Source: Chrysomallon squamiferum
Lineage: Eukaryota; Mollusca; Gastropoda; Neomphalida; Peltospiridae
Direction of reading: 5' to 3'
Length of the DNA stretch: 64,000 bases
Assembly (NCBI GenBank): GCA_012295275.1
Contig: CM022665.1
Span: 13,968,476-14,032,475 of the forward strand
A program made the translations under genes and the position numbers. A model generated the notes under the pieces. That model made no database searches and was not told where the DNA came from. It was given only the letters and a program-made list of their open reading frames with translations. Positions 13,444 through 26,103 of this stretch are shown in pieces (the stretch's first letter is position 1; each line of letters starts with the position of its first letter).

Positions 13444-14629
13444 GACATTCAAACATAGAATTTAATTACCTGTAAATAGATCATTTAATCATTCACAGCT
13501 CTGGTCAGGTGATTATTATGGAGCTGAACATTGAACGCCGATGTAAACCTGAGAGACTTCATCTGAACACTGACCATGTTGGCTTCACAGTAACAGCACT
13601 GCACTGGGATCAGTCCAGTAGTAAAGTGTTTATAGGAGACAGCATTGGCAAAATCAGCGTGGCCTATGTTCCTACTTCAAAGGTTTTGAATACACCATTT
13701 TTAATTTTAATTGAAATATTTACATAAAACACCATAAATATAAAGCTTGTATATATGTGTATATTTAATTGTATATATATATATATATGTATTGATGGAT
13801 GTATATATATGTATAGGTCTGTATATATGTATCTAAGTAAAGATGCGTCTATCTCTGTCTCTCTATATATAAAACATATATATTATCTACATGTACCTAA
13901 ATGTAATTTTAATATGGTGATTTACTTTTTGCTATTTTTTAAGGCAAAAACATTATTCACACAACCATCTGAGGTGATTGTCAGGCTTGATTCAGCTGTT
14001 GTTCAGTTGGACTGGTGGGACAAAAAGCTCTTGGTTTCTACACTGAAAGGCAGCTACCTGCTTAACACTAATAGGTGAAAATATATATTTTTGTGGAAAA
14101 TTAACCAATTATTGAAGGTGTTATATATGTCTAAATTAAAATACAGATACTGATAATTCTGTATTTTCTAAGTTTAAAAATGTTTCATTTTTTTTATTTC
14201 ATAAGTAAATGTAATAAGGAAAATGTATGTTCATAGTTATATTTCTCTAATAAAATTATATTTTGTACTAGATCAACTTGGAATTTGACTCTGCCCATCC
14301 AGTATTTGCATATCTAATATAAGACAAAAGTCTGGATTTATCTCTCTGTGTTAGTCATACAATGCTATTGTTATGTCATGAATAAAGTACATAAAAGAAG
14401 AAACAGAAACTAACTATAATAACCATTATTGGAATCTTTCTAATACGGTTTGTTTCTTTTTGTTTTTTTGTTTTTATAGACATCAGTATTCTCAAATTGG
14501 AAAAAAGCCAAGGTATGTCTCATAAATTAACTGTTATTGAAATACTCTTATTATTTATTATCATCATCATTATCATTATTATTATTATTACTACTATTAT
14601 TATTATTGTTATTATTATTTATTATTATT

Positions 14630-14661
<32 letters not shown>

Positions 14662-17600
14662 CTGTTACTGATCTTCAGTGATTTTAATTATGTTGTTTTA
14701 ATTTGTTTTCAGAGATGGAGAGTTTGGAAGCTGTTTTTATGTGGAACCAAGTTCTCAGTATCCTGTTGTATATTGTGCTAGACCAGGGTCCAGAATATGG
14801 GAGGTGGGAAAGATTTTGTATAAATTAAGAAAAAAGCAATATGACTTTTATTTCCTTTTTTCTTTTTTTGTCATAAATGTAAAGAAAACATTTTTCTTTT
14901 TTAAAATTGTATGCTAATTTATCCATGTGGACAAAAGTTTTAAATCTTTGTTTTGTAATAAAATGTTTCTAATTATGTATAAATTAAGCCATTTTTATTC
15001 TTTTATTATTTAGACAGTAGATGTTGATAAAAATAAAGGAATTATTAAATCATAAATGACTCCTTTTTTATTATTATTATTATTATCTTGTTTAGTTTAC
15101 TCCTTGTATTTGTCTTAAGAAATATATGGCACATTTTAATTTAATTTAATTTTTAAAATGTTTTTTATATTCAGGTTGATTTTGAAGGAAATGTTTTGAA
15201 TACTCACTTATGTAAAAAGTTGCTGGCTATCCCTTCACTGCCAGTTATTAAATTTAGGTTAGTTGTGCTATAATATTGTCAGTGGTGTGCCACTCTAACA
15301 CACACACACACACACACACACACATAAACAGACACACAAAGAGAGAAAGAGCTGAGAACCAGAGTTTGGAACATCATTAAATTGTTAGATGTTGCTAAGA
15401 TTCATTAGTGCCAAAATTGTTTAACACCAGTCAGTAACATTTACCTGTACATATGAACAACTTTATTTTCTTTCTTATTTTAAATTTTATTTTAAATTTT
15501 ATTATTATTAGTATTATTATTATTTTGTTTTTATTATTTATTAATTCACATTACCTTTCTTATTATATATATTTCTTGTTATATTTGTTAGTTCTTCATA
15601 AAAGACTAATTTTCCATTGACAATATTCTTACAGAAGAGAATAATCCATTTTATAACATCTTTATTATTACAGATCAGAAAGTGCACCACATTTTGATGT
15701 ACCATGTGTAGTTGCACCTCAGTCTGTTGTCTTCAATAAAATGTTTGTTATTGGGTGAGTTCTTCATCTACTATATCAAGGCTATAAGTTAGTGTTGTAG
15801 GTTTACATATATGCATGCATTTCTGTTATAGTAAGTAATGTATTTGAAATTTTTTTTTTTTAATGTACAGTGCTTTTTAAAATATATTCAATACTGCAGT
15901 TGAAATTTTCTGAATCTGAATGAAATTTCTATTTTTCTTTTATAGTGCATTTTTGGTAACATGGAGTGAAAAGCGAATTTATGTCATTGACCCAGCAAGA
16001 GTGAAAATCATTTTGTGGACAGAACAAGATACTGGTCAGTTTCAGGCTTAATTATATGTGTTTTATTATATTTAATAATGTAATGCTATGCTGTTGTAGC
16101 TATATACAGTATTTTATACATTATATTAATTATACTAAATTACGTTATTTTATTTTCAGTAGTATTTTTTATATTTACTTTTTGTATTCTGATTGATCTG
16201 TTTAACATTATCATCCAAAGAAATTTAAAATATCTGTAAAATTTAATTTAATTTTACTTTTCTCCATTTTAAAGACAAATCAAAAACGTTTAACATTTTT
16301 TTTTTTTTTTTTTTTTTTTTCCAGTTATCAAAGACATAGTGATACAAGGAAATGAAATATACATTTACCATGTAAATAACACAGTGAATCGGTTTCATCT
16401 GCTACCACTGCAAAAATGTCTGCATCTTTTATGTGCAAGACGAAAATGGTCAATTGCTGGAGAAGTAATTTGTTACTGTTGTAACTTAGTAAGTTGCTCA
16501 GTGATACAGCAACATGTTAAAACAGACACTCTTCTGGAAATTATAGACAAATTGAAAAATGAAGATCATAAAACAACAGCTGAAAAACTGCAGATGATTT
16601 TAGATGAGTTTACTGTTAAAGATGATATATCTGGTAATGAAAATGTCGCTGAGGATGTGGGAAATGAGAAAAGTTCTCAGATTGTTCGTTTATCATCTGG
16701 TATATTTGTTGTAAGTAATGGTGAGCAAGATGACCAGATGATGGCTGTGTGGAATGATGAATTAAGTAGTGGTGTGCAGGCTTCAAAGAGGAATGACCAG
16801 AGAAATAACAGTCTATCAAAATACCAAGAGAACAAAAATGAGGCAAATAGTTTTCTGTCCCAGAACAAATTGTTAACAATTACAAAAGAACAATCAGAAG
16901 CAGGTCTTTCAGAAAACCTGCAAGTAACAGAGAACAAAAACATGACAAATAATGATATGTCAGGGAACAAATTATTAACAGAGAAAAAAGTTCAGGCAGA
17001 TAATGGTCTATCAGCAGAACATTTGGTTGCAATACATAAAAACATCTGTCTGTCAAAGAACAAGTGTTTGTCAGTGGAGAAAGACCAAACAGATAATGAT
17101 GTCACAGTGATAAACGATCATGAGGGAAATAATGAAATTCCACATGTGCAGCTGCCAGCAGTAAACAAAAACAAGTGCAGTAAGAGTCATTCAGAAAACC
17201 AGTTGGTCACAGTGAACAATGATGTATTTGTGATAGCTAAGAAAGACCAAACAGAAAATGGTCTACAAGTAGATCAGTTAACAGGATTAAGTAAAGACCA
17301 GAAAAGTGATGGTCTTGTTGCAGACCAGTTGGTAGCCTTAGATGAGGACTGTGCAAGAAATGGTCTTAGTGAAGTGGAATTGGATCCAAATAGAGATAAT
17401 CTAACACACAGTATTTATCAGAAAGAAGAATGTCACACTGAAAACAATTCAGCAATTGTAATGAAAGATCAACCAAGTATGGATCTGATGGAACACCAGC
17501 TTATGACAGCAGGGAAAAATTGGACAAGCTCTGATGTTAAGTTAGTAAATGTAATTACAAAAAAAGGACATTTGGATAAATCATCAGTAATGACTGAAGA

Positions 17601-20600
17601 ACTACAGCTAATAATAAGAGATAACAATTCAGAAGATGACAAGATCAACTTTGATAAAAATTTGTCTCTGTCAAAAGAATCACAAATAATATCTACTGAT
17701 GAGCATAAATTTAAGAATAATGTTGAAAATCAGTACTCTGACTTAAATACAGATGATGGTGAGATTCTAAACAAAGGAAGATCTTTTGTTAACAGACACA
17801 ATATTGGTGTTACAACAACTAATAATGCACTTACCTTGGTTGTAAATAGTTCTTTCAGTTTAACAGACCTGAAGTGTGATGTTCAAAATAATGTAAATAT
17901 GCAAGAACAGATGCCTAATTTTGTGACTGCAAATTTAGAATGTAAGACTTCTTTATTGCATGATATAGAAGAACACAAACTTATCAGAACATTGGCTACA
18001 GATGTCCAACAACCTGATTTAAATGTTGATTTGTTAAACAGTGAAAGAACAGACATATTGGTTAATTTAGCTGGAGATAAGTCAAATGATGCAGTGAACA
18101 ATGCAGAGAGAAGTAATGCTGAGCATGAAATTTTGACTGGAAGTGGTATTCCAGTACCAACAGAAGGTATCAGCACTGAGATGATATTGGGTTCAAAATA
18201 TTAATAGTCTCAAAATTGCTAAATATTCTAAGAATTATATATATTATATTTATATTTACAGAATTTATATTTACAGAATTTCTCTGTAGAGTTTATAAAA
18301 AAACTGACGTTAAATTATCGGTTGAAAAATGCAACAACAGTTTTATCATTTTTATCTAAATTCAGATAATGTCTAAAAAAAAAAAACACAAAAAAACTTA
18401 GTATATCAGTTTTTTATAGTTACTTTGTTACTATTATAAAAAATTATTAATGTTCATTTAAAGAAAATATAGAAATATAATTTGTATTTTATAATCTTTT
18501 ACAGTATGCTGTGTTTGTTTAGATTTGTTCCTAAATTGAATTTTGCTTCAGATGTTGGAAGTTGCAGTACTATTATGTCTTTGGACAATGCCTTAAACTG
18601 TGCAGAAATTGAAACCTTGAAGAAACTAGAGTTATCTGATACTTCATCATCTGACATTGTGTACAAAAGTCATGGTATTTTTTTAATAATGATTTATAAA
18701 ATGTGACAAATGGATAATTATTTAATTAATTTAAAAAAATAAATAAATAAATAAATAATAATAGTGACAAATTTAGATTTTTTTACATGTGGTATTTTTA
18801 TATTTATTAATACAATAAAGCTTCAGAAAATATAATTTTAGATTGTTTCGTTTTTGTCAATACGGCAATTATTCTTTTGGAAAGGTTTATACACAAAATG
18901 TATAGATGACAGTATGTACAATTTAATAATTATCCTGTTGACATAATTAAGAATAGAGTTAATTGATTTTTCTCCGATAATGTTCATTAAAACTGTAATT
19001 GTAATCTATGTTTAATCTGTAATTATTCTTATTAGGTACTGAAAACTAGGTTATTATTTTTAAAAAACAAGATCTGTTTTATTTGATAATATTTTCAGGT
19101 TCTCGTAAAAGATCAACAAGTACTGGGTCTTTAAAGAAACTGAAGAAAAAAGGTTTGTATTAATTGACTGAATAATAACATACTATTGATTTCAGATATT
19201 TAATACATTTATACATTCAATTTGTTTCCATTGTCTATATATTTAACTATATAACTGCCATGTTATTGTCAGTGATTATTTTTACTGCAGCATGTAACAG
19301 TTAATATTGCTTTTCTGAAGATGACATAAACGTAAAAGGAATATTAAAACAATGTTAGTAGACATACGTGGTCACAGTGGAAGTGTGCATAATTCATTGA
19401 AATATTTTGTTATTTGGTATTCAACAAATAAAAATATTCAACACCAAAAGAAAATGCATGAACATTAAAGAAGACCTATAACTGATAGTAAAGGTCTTAA
19501 AATTTTAACTGTTGGCAGATTAAAAGAAGAAGTTAAAGCAGTTGACATCATTCCCATATTTATACACTTCATTGAATAATTATTTTCTTTGTTGCCAAAA
19601 TGTGTATTATTATTATTATTATTTTTTAAATAATTTACTTACTGTATGAAACCAGAGTTCTGAATGAATAATAATAAATACAACTGTTTATTACAGAAAA
19701 GAAAGTAATTCCTTCCATACATTTTGAAGAAGAAACCGATGTAAATTTGTACACCAAAATTGACCTTGAGCCTGACTCGATCTCCATTGACACACTAAGC
19801 AGCATAGAAGAAGGAGAAATAACTCCCGATACTGTATCACTTGCAGATTTCTCGTAAATATTTTTTTTATATAAATAAATATAAAACATTTATTAGAATT
19901 GAAAAAACAATCGTGTGTGTATGTATGTACATTTTTTTTTTTCTACTACTTTTATTCTAAAATGAATTAAATAAAAATAAATAAAATAACAAGATTGTTT
20001 AAATTACATTTTAAAACTATATTATTTTTAGTTTGCCCTACATATTTTCTTTTTATTTTCAAACACTTTATTTCTGTTTATTTTCTTTTAAAATTTTTCA
20101 GATCCAGAACAAAAAATGAAACAGATCAACAAATTATTCCATCTTTGATTCAGCGATTGTCAGCTGGTGGAGTGACACCAGATGAGTTCAGTAGTAGGGA
20201 ATCTTCCCCTTCACATTCTCAAGGTAGTCCAACCAGTTCTTCCCCCCGGGCAGCTCTTATGCATGTTAAAGAAAGGTACACATCTAAAATTATCTTGTCT
20301 TTTGTGTCTTTGGCTTAAAATGAATTTTACTTGTTCAAATGTTTCTTATTTTCATTCCCATTTGATGTCATGGGTTTGTCACTAGAAAGATAAACCTTTC
20401 ATAACAATAAAGTAGCCTTAGAAAGTAATATAACAGGCCCATTAAAATGTACACAGTCTGCTACTTCCCCTCCTTGGTGTAAAGAGAACCTGAAATAATT
20501 AATAAAGCATTTTTGCCCAAACATTTACTCACAGTTGTTAATCACTGACATTTCAGATATATATTATAAGAAAATTAAGTTAATTTCTGGTTAAATAATT

Positions 20601-23600
20601 TTATTAGTGTTAATATTTTAAATTTAATTGTATTTATTTATTTATATTTCAGCATATCAAGTAAAACAAAGTTTCTTATTGACACACTATATAAAAAGAG
20701 TCTAATGGTGAAATCTGTTACTTCTGTCAGTGATCATGACAGTAAAGAAACAACAACTGAGGTATCTGTTTGTCATTGTTTGTTACTTGTTACAAGTTTG
20801 TCATTGTTTGTTATACACATGGTGGTTTCATTTTTAACAAAGATGCAACAAAATAGCATGAAATGATGCAGAAAGAGATATCAAACTGATGAAGCTTCCC
20901 TTCTAAAATGTAGATAATTACATGTTGTCTGTCAAATATAAAGAGCCTGCCTAGTGGAGTCTATTTGTATGTATTTCATTTCACTACAGTTACATTTAGA
21001 TTTGTAATAATTGGATTCTCAAGATAATAAGGCAACTGTTTTTTAACATACTGATTTGGTTAGGTTTTTTTTCACTTTTTCCTTTTGAAAACTGTAGAAT
21101 TTAAAAAGATTCAGTTATTATTTCGAAGAATTATTTTTCATTATTTAATACTTTTGTTTTGTTTGTTTTTATCAGACTGTTTCTTCAACAAAGCCAGAAA
21201 CTACAACAAGTTTTGACAAAGATTTTAATTTAGATACTGATGACATCGGTTTATTTAAACATAACATTGATTTTTCCTCACTTCAAACTGCAATTGCCTC
21301 AGCAAAGACTAAACTTCAGGACTTCTTCATTTTAATGAACCCTGGTGTTCTGAAATCACACCTACAGGATTGGGTGATTGAACTTCATAAAACAATGCAG
21401 CTTTTGCAAGAAGAAAATGACAAACAAAGAAGAAATCTAATGGAACAGAGAAAAAGAAATTGGTTGAAGCTGAAGTCTGAACAGTTAGTATATGGAAATG
21501 AAGAAGAAAGTGAGGGCTTAGAAAATAATATAAAAGTAATCCATTCATCTAGTCAGAAAATAACTGAAGAAAATCAGTGTCAGGTTGACCAGTCTCTTTC
21601 AGATACAGTCAGCCAATCATCAGAACAACATGCCACTTCCTTTGCATACAGTGAGCAATACAAATCTGTGTCTCAAAGTAGTGATAAAGAGAATACTGAA
21701 ATAAAGTTTAATTTTAACAGCAGTGTGGACAATTGTATGAATTCAGATTTAAATATCTCTGTTTTCCAGAATTTGGAAACGGATGTGTTAGCACCAGAAG
21801 ATGATTTATCTGCAAATGATTGGTCAGAAGTGTGTCACGTCACAATTCCTTTCATTATTCCAAAGCAGTTAGAAGCAGATATATCAGAGTTGGCAAATTT
21901 GTGTTTTGAAATAGGTTGTCATGGAAATGTAATAAAATTTGTTTCTAATAAAACTGCTTATTCTGAGTCAGTTAAACAGAAAGTTCAGAAGACTGATAGT
22001 ATTGAAAACAATTGTGTAGAAAATAGTCATCAAAATTCCTACATGTGTCATGTGACTGGATTTGATGAAGAATGTTCTTTTGACAGGGAAATGGCTCAGT
22101 TTGTGAAATGTTATTTTCACTTTTTGGATTTTCATAGAATGAAGCAAGCATTACAAGCCTGGCCTAAAAATCTGTTTGACACATGGTCAGCTCTTGTGAG
22201 CTGTTCTCAAGGTACATGAGATTCAGTTTGCTATGAAATAAAACATTTTGATTTATTTATTCATACAGCATACTGAAACTCCCCTACAGTAGTAATGAAC
22301 ACTTTCAAATTGTCAGTATTTCAAATAGAAAAATATTTTTGTTAAAGAAATCATTAAAAAAAAAAACATTAATATTCTAAATATTAATAAACATAATTTT
22401 ATGGTATTTACTCTATATTTGAACTGTTGTGGAAGAAAAGAGAAATAATGCAAGTAATATTTAAGAGTTTATACATAATCATCCAATTTTTAAAATTAAT
22501 GCCGACTTTTTCTAGTATCAGTTTTTAAACAATATATTTTAATTCATTTGGTACACTGAATGGGCCTATATTTGTTGAGCAAAGACAAGTAAATAAAAAT
22601 AAAAACAAAAATTGTAGTTATTTCAGTTTTTAGAAAAGAAAGAAACTGGATTTTCTCAATGATTTTTAATTACAAAAAGATGTAGAATAACACAAATGGT
22701 TCTTTATTGTTTGTCACTGGTTCATATAAATTTACAGATCTATTTTGCAACAATTATTCTTAATACAATATCTGTAATGTATCATGTTTTCTGGTTGCAG
22801 AAATTGGGAAAAATGATCAGATTGCTGCCAAATTGGAGAACAAGGATGTACAGGGTGTTACAGATCTCTTTCGATCTGGAATCATATCAAAGGAACAGGC
22901 TTTTTTGGGACATTTTTCAAGGTATTTGAAGCATCTTGAAAAATATTTATGTATATAAACAGTGTATACTAAGAAGTTATATCAGGTGATCAGGATTCAT
23001 TTTCTCTGTTTCATATTTTTTTCATTTTTTATTTTTTAAATATAATTTATAACTTTTTTTTTTTTTCACTATCTCTTTCTTTCTCTCACTCCCTTTTTCT
23101 CTCTCACTGTCATTATCCTTTACTTTGACTCCAGTTCCATGTACAATAGTTTGCATTACCCAAATATACCCATGTATTTTTAAAACCTTGTTCATTCACT
23201 GGATGTATTTGTACAGATTATTCAGTATTAATGCATCACATGCAGTAGAGTTTGCCTGTGAGATGTCAAAACAAGTATCCTGTCAGGACATCTACAACTT
23301 GTGTAGGATGTACAACAAACCTGTTGAACAGCTCCTTTCCAAATATGTCATCCAGCGACTTGGTGAAATATCATCATCTCTTGAGTGAGTTTAATAATAT
23401 TCAGAATGTTCAAAAATGCCTTCTGAAGTTTCATTTCATTTTCACTTTTAAATTTAACAAAACAAAAATTCTATTTATTCACTAGATAAAAAATTTCTCC
23501 TGGAAATATGTGCAATACTATAATGTGGAGGTTCAGTAAACTAAATTTCTGTCAGTTTTTTTTTTTTGTTCTATAAATTATAAAAAGAAATTCAAATGGA

Positions 23601-26068
23601 AACTGCATTCTGGATGTCAGCCAGTCAAAGTTACTGAGTTAAAAATCAAATAAACTGAAGAGACAAACATATTTCTACCAAGATTAAATATTAGATAAAT
23701 AGATTTGTTTAAATATATAAATACAGATTGTCAGAGAGACATTCAGAAAACTCTAAGAAATGATTCTGCTACTTTCAGACTGCATGTTATTAAAGAAGTG
23801 TGCCCTGTATCATGGCTACAGATTATAACTTTAGACAGTTTGCTCAGTGATGCAACCCAAGATAAAATGGAGGAGGTTGATGATAAGCCAAGGTTGGTTT
23901 TTAAGAAGCATATATATATTTTTTTTAATATTTATTGTCACAATGAATCCTTTGTACATTATTTTTTAATTACTGTCTGTAAATTTGTGTGGATAGTTGT
24001 GTCCAGTGATATTCCATATATAGAAATTTTGTTAATTATATATAGAAAGAAATCTTCCTGATATGTGAAAAATAAAAAATAAAAAATATATTACAATAAA
24101 TAATGTTGTATGTGAGAAAATGTATTATAATCTAAAGTGGATTGAGATTTAAGAACAGTTTAATTAACACTTAAGTATTAATATTTAAGAATAAATATAA
24201 TTAAAAACAAAAATGTAGGATTCATCTGAGTTATGTCTGAGTTGCAAGATCAGTGTTGTAATGGGTACTTATTAAACTTCTGGTAATTTAGCTAGTGTAT
24301 CAGAAGCTATGATTTGTTATTCAGTCAGTTAAAAGTCTACTGTATCAAATACTGCTTTCGGTTAATCTCAGCCAGTAACTGATACTACCACCTGAAAAAT
24401 ATTAATGATTGACATCTAATAACCTTTATAATTTAGGTATTGTTGAAGAAATGTTTATTCATTCAGAAATCAAACAATAAATCTTATAAACTAAGTGATT
24501 GTTATGGAAAGTTCATGACAGATGAGTGTATTCACCATTTGTATTGGAATTTTACATATCCATCAGCCCAGGAAGTCACCTGATCATAATGGCCAATGAG
24601 ACTGTCATTGAAAGTGTCCTTGACCTTTGTATTGACCCTATGGAGGAAGATGCTTTGGGCTGCTGTAAACAACATCGGTAACATTAAAAGAAACAAATTG
24701 TGTGCGTGTGTGCGTGTGTGTGTGTGTGTGTGTGATTTATTGACAAATTTTGTTTGTTTATATGAAGGCTTTAAACAAAACACAAATATGTACACTGACA
24801 CATTATACATGTATTAACATACATCAAACATACCATTCTTCCTTACTTTGACTGCAGTTTGAAACTCATTTGTTTCAAAGTTAATAAAAAAATTAGTTTA
24901 ATATTTTGTCAACATATTACCTGGCTTGTTGTTACAAATATTATTATTATTCAGATACTGGAAGGGCTGTTTAAAGGTACTGAAGAAGAAAAATGACTGG
25001 AAGGAAATGCTGTGGTTGATAGTTCAGCTTGGTGACATTTCTTTACTAGACAACAAACTACAATTTGGTGAATGAATATATATATATATATATATATGTA
25101 ACATTTTATTAAAAAATTAATTTATGGAATATCCTTACATGATATCTGAGAATGAGTGAGAAGTATTTATTTTTGGATAATTTAATACTGACAGTGCCTG
25201 CACAGCTTACAATAATGGTGCTCTATCAAATAAAGGATTATGATGATGGATGAAATTACAAAATTTTAGAATATAACAGAATTTCACTGAATCACTATTT
25301 TGAATTGTATTGGAAATAGTATAAAAGACAATTACTTGCAGAGATGTGTGTATATGTGTACCTGTGTATATATAAATATAAACGTGTGTGTGTGTGTTTA
25401 GTTTTTAGTTTTTCAAAAATATCTAAAGATAAATACGTTTTCTGCAGTTAAATGGATTCTTGAATAATTTATACAGATGTATAAAATCAGTTTTGTTAAA
25501 TTGTTTGTCTATTTTTTAATTCATTTTCAAATAAATAAAATTGAATAATTATCTCTAACATATTCACAATAATTGTGAGAGTTTGTTATATTGTCTTACT
25601 TCAGGCTATGCACCTAAGTCCACTGACCAATGGCATTATTTCCTATGGAAGTTTTCAGAAACACAATCACATCAGTGTAAAAAGCAGTCTGATTGGTCAG
25701 TGTCATTGACATGGCAGAGTATTTGTGAGCTGATGGTAAAGAAACTGGGACCTGTTGCTGCTGTCTCATTGTTAGAAAAGCTTGATATTCCACAGACAGA
25801 TTTATCTCCTCATTTCTACCAGATGTGTATTATGGAATCTAAGATTCAGCAAAGACAAAAGTAAAAATAACAATTTTTTAATATAATTTATTATTATCTT
25901 TTTTTTTCTTTTCTTTTTTTCATGTTGTTATTGTTATTGACGGTGGTTGTTGTTGTTGTTAAAGTAAAAGCCTTCTTAATATTTCTTTTTATTTAAAAGA
26001 AATATAAAACCTGTATTTTTAAAAACTGCACTGTGTTGTTATGATTTGGTTGAATTAACATTAGTTTA

Positions 26069-26103
<35 letters not shown>

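Noticed and set aside
14497-14781. 94-codon ORF with Ile and Cys runs
   Set aside because: It is the translation of the ATT/GTT microsatellite plus HPS5 exon 7 in the wrong frame.
16616-18176. Minus-strand ORFs within HPS5 exon 11
   Set aside because: Shadows of the 621-codon sense frame; no splice sites or homology.
23125-23388. HPS5 exon 19 starting earlier at an upstream ATG
   Set aside because: The acceptor GTACAG at 23211-23216 fits the frame from exon 18; the upstream part is intronic.
24532-24810. 92-codon minus-strand ORF with His/Thr run
   Set aside because: Antisense to HPS5 exon 21 and the adjacent GT microsatellite.
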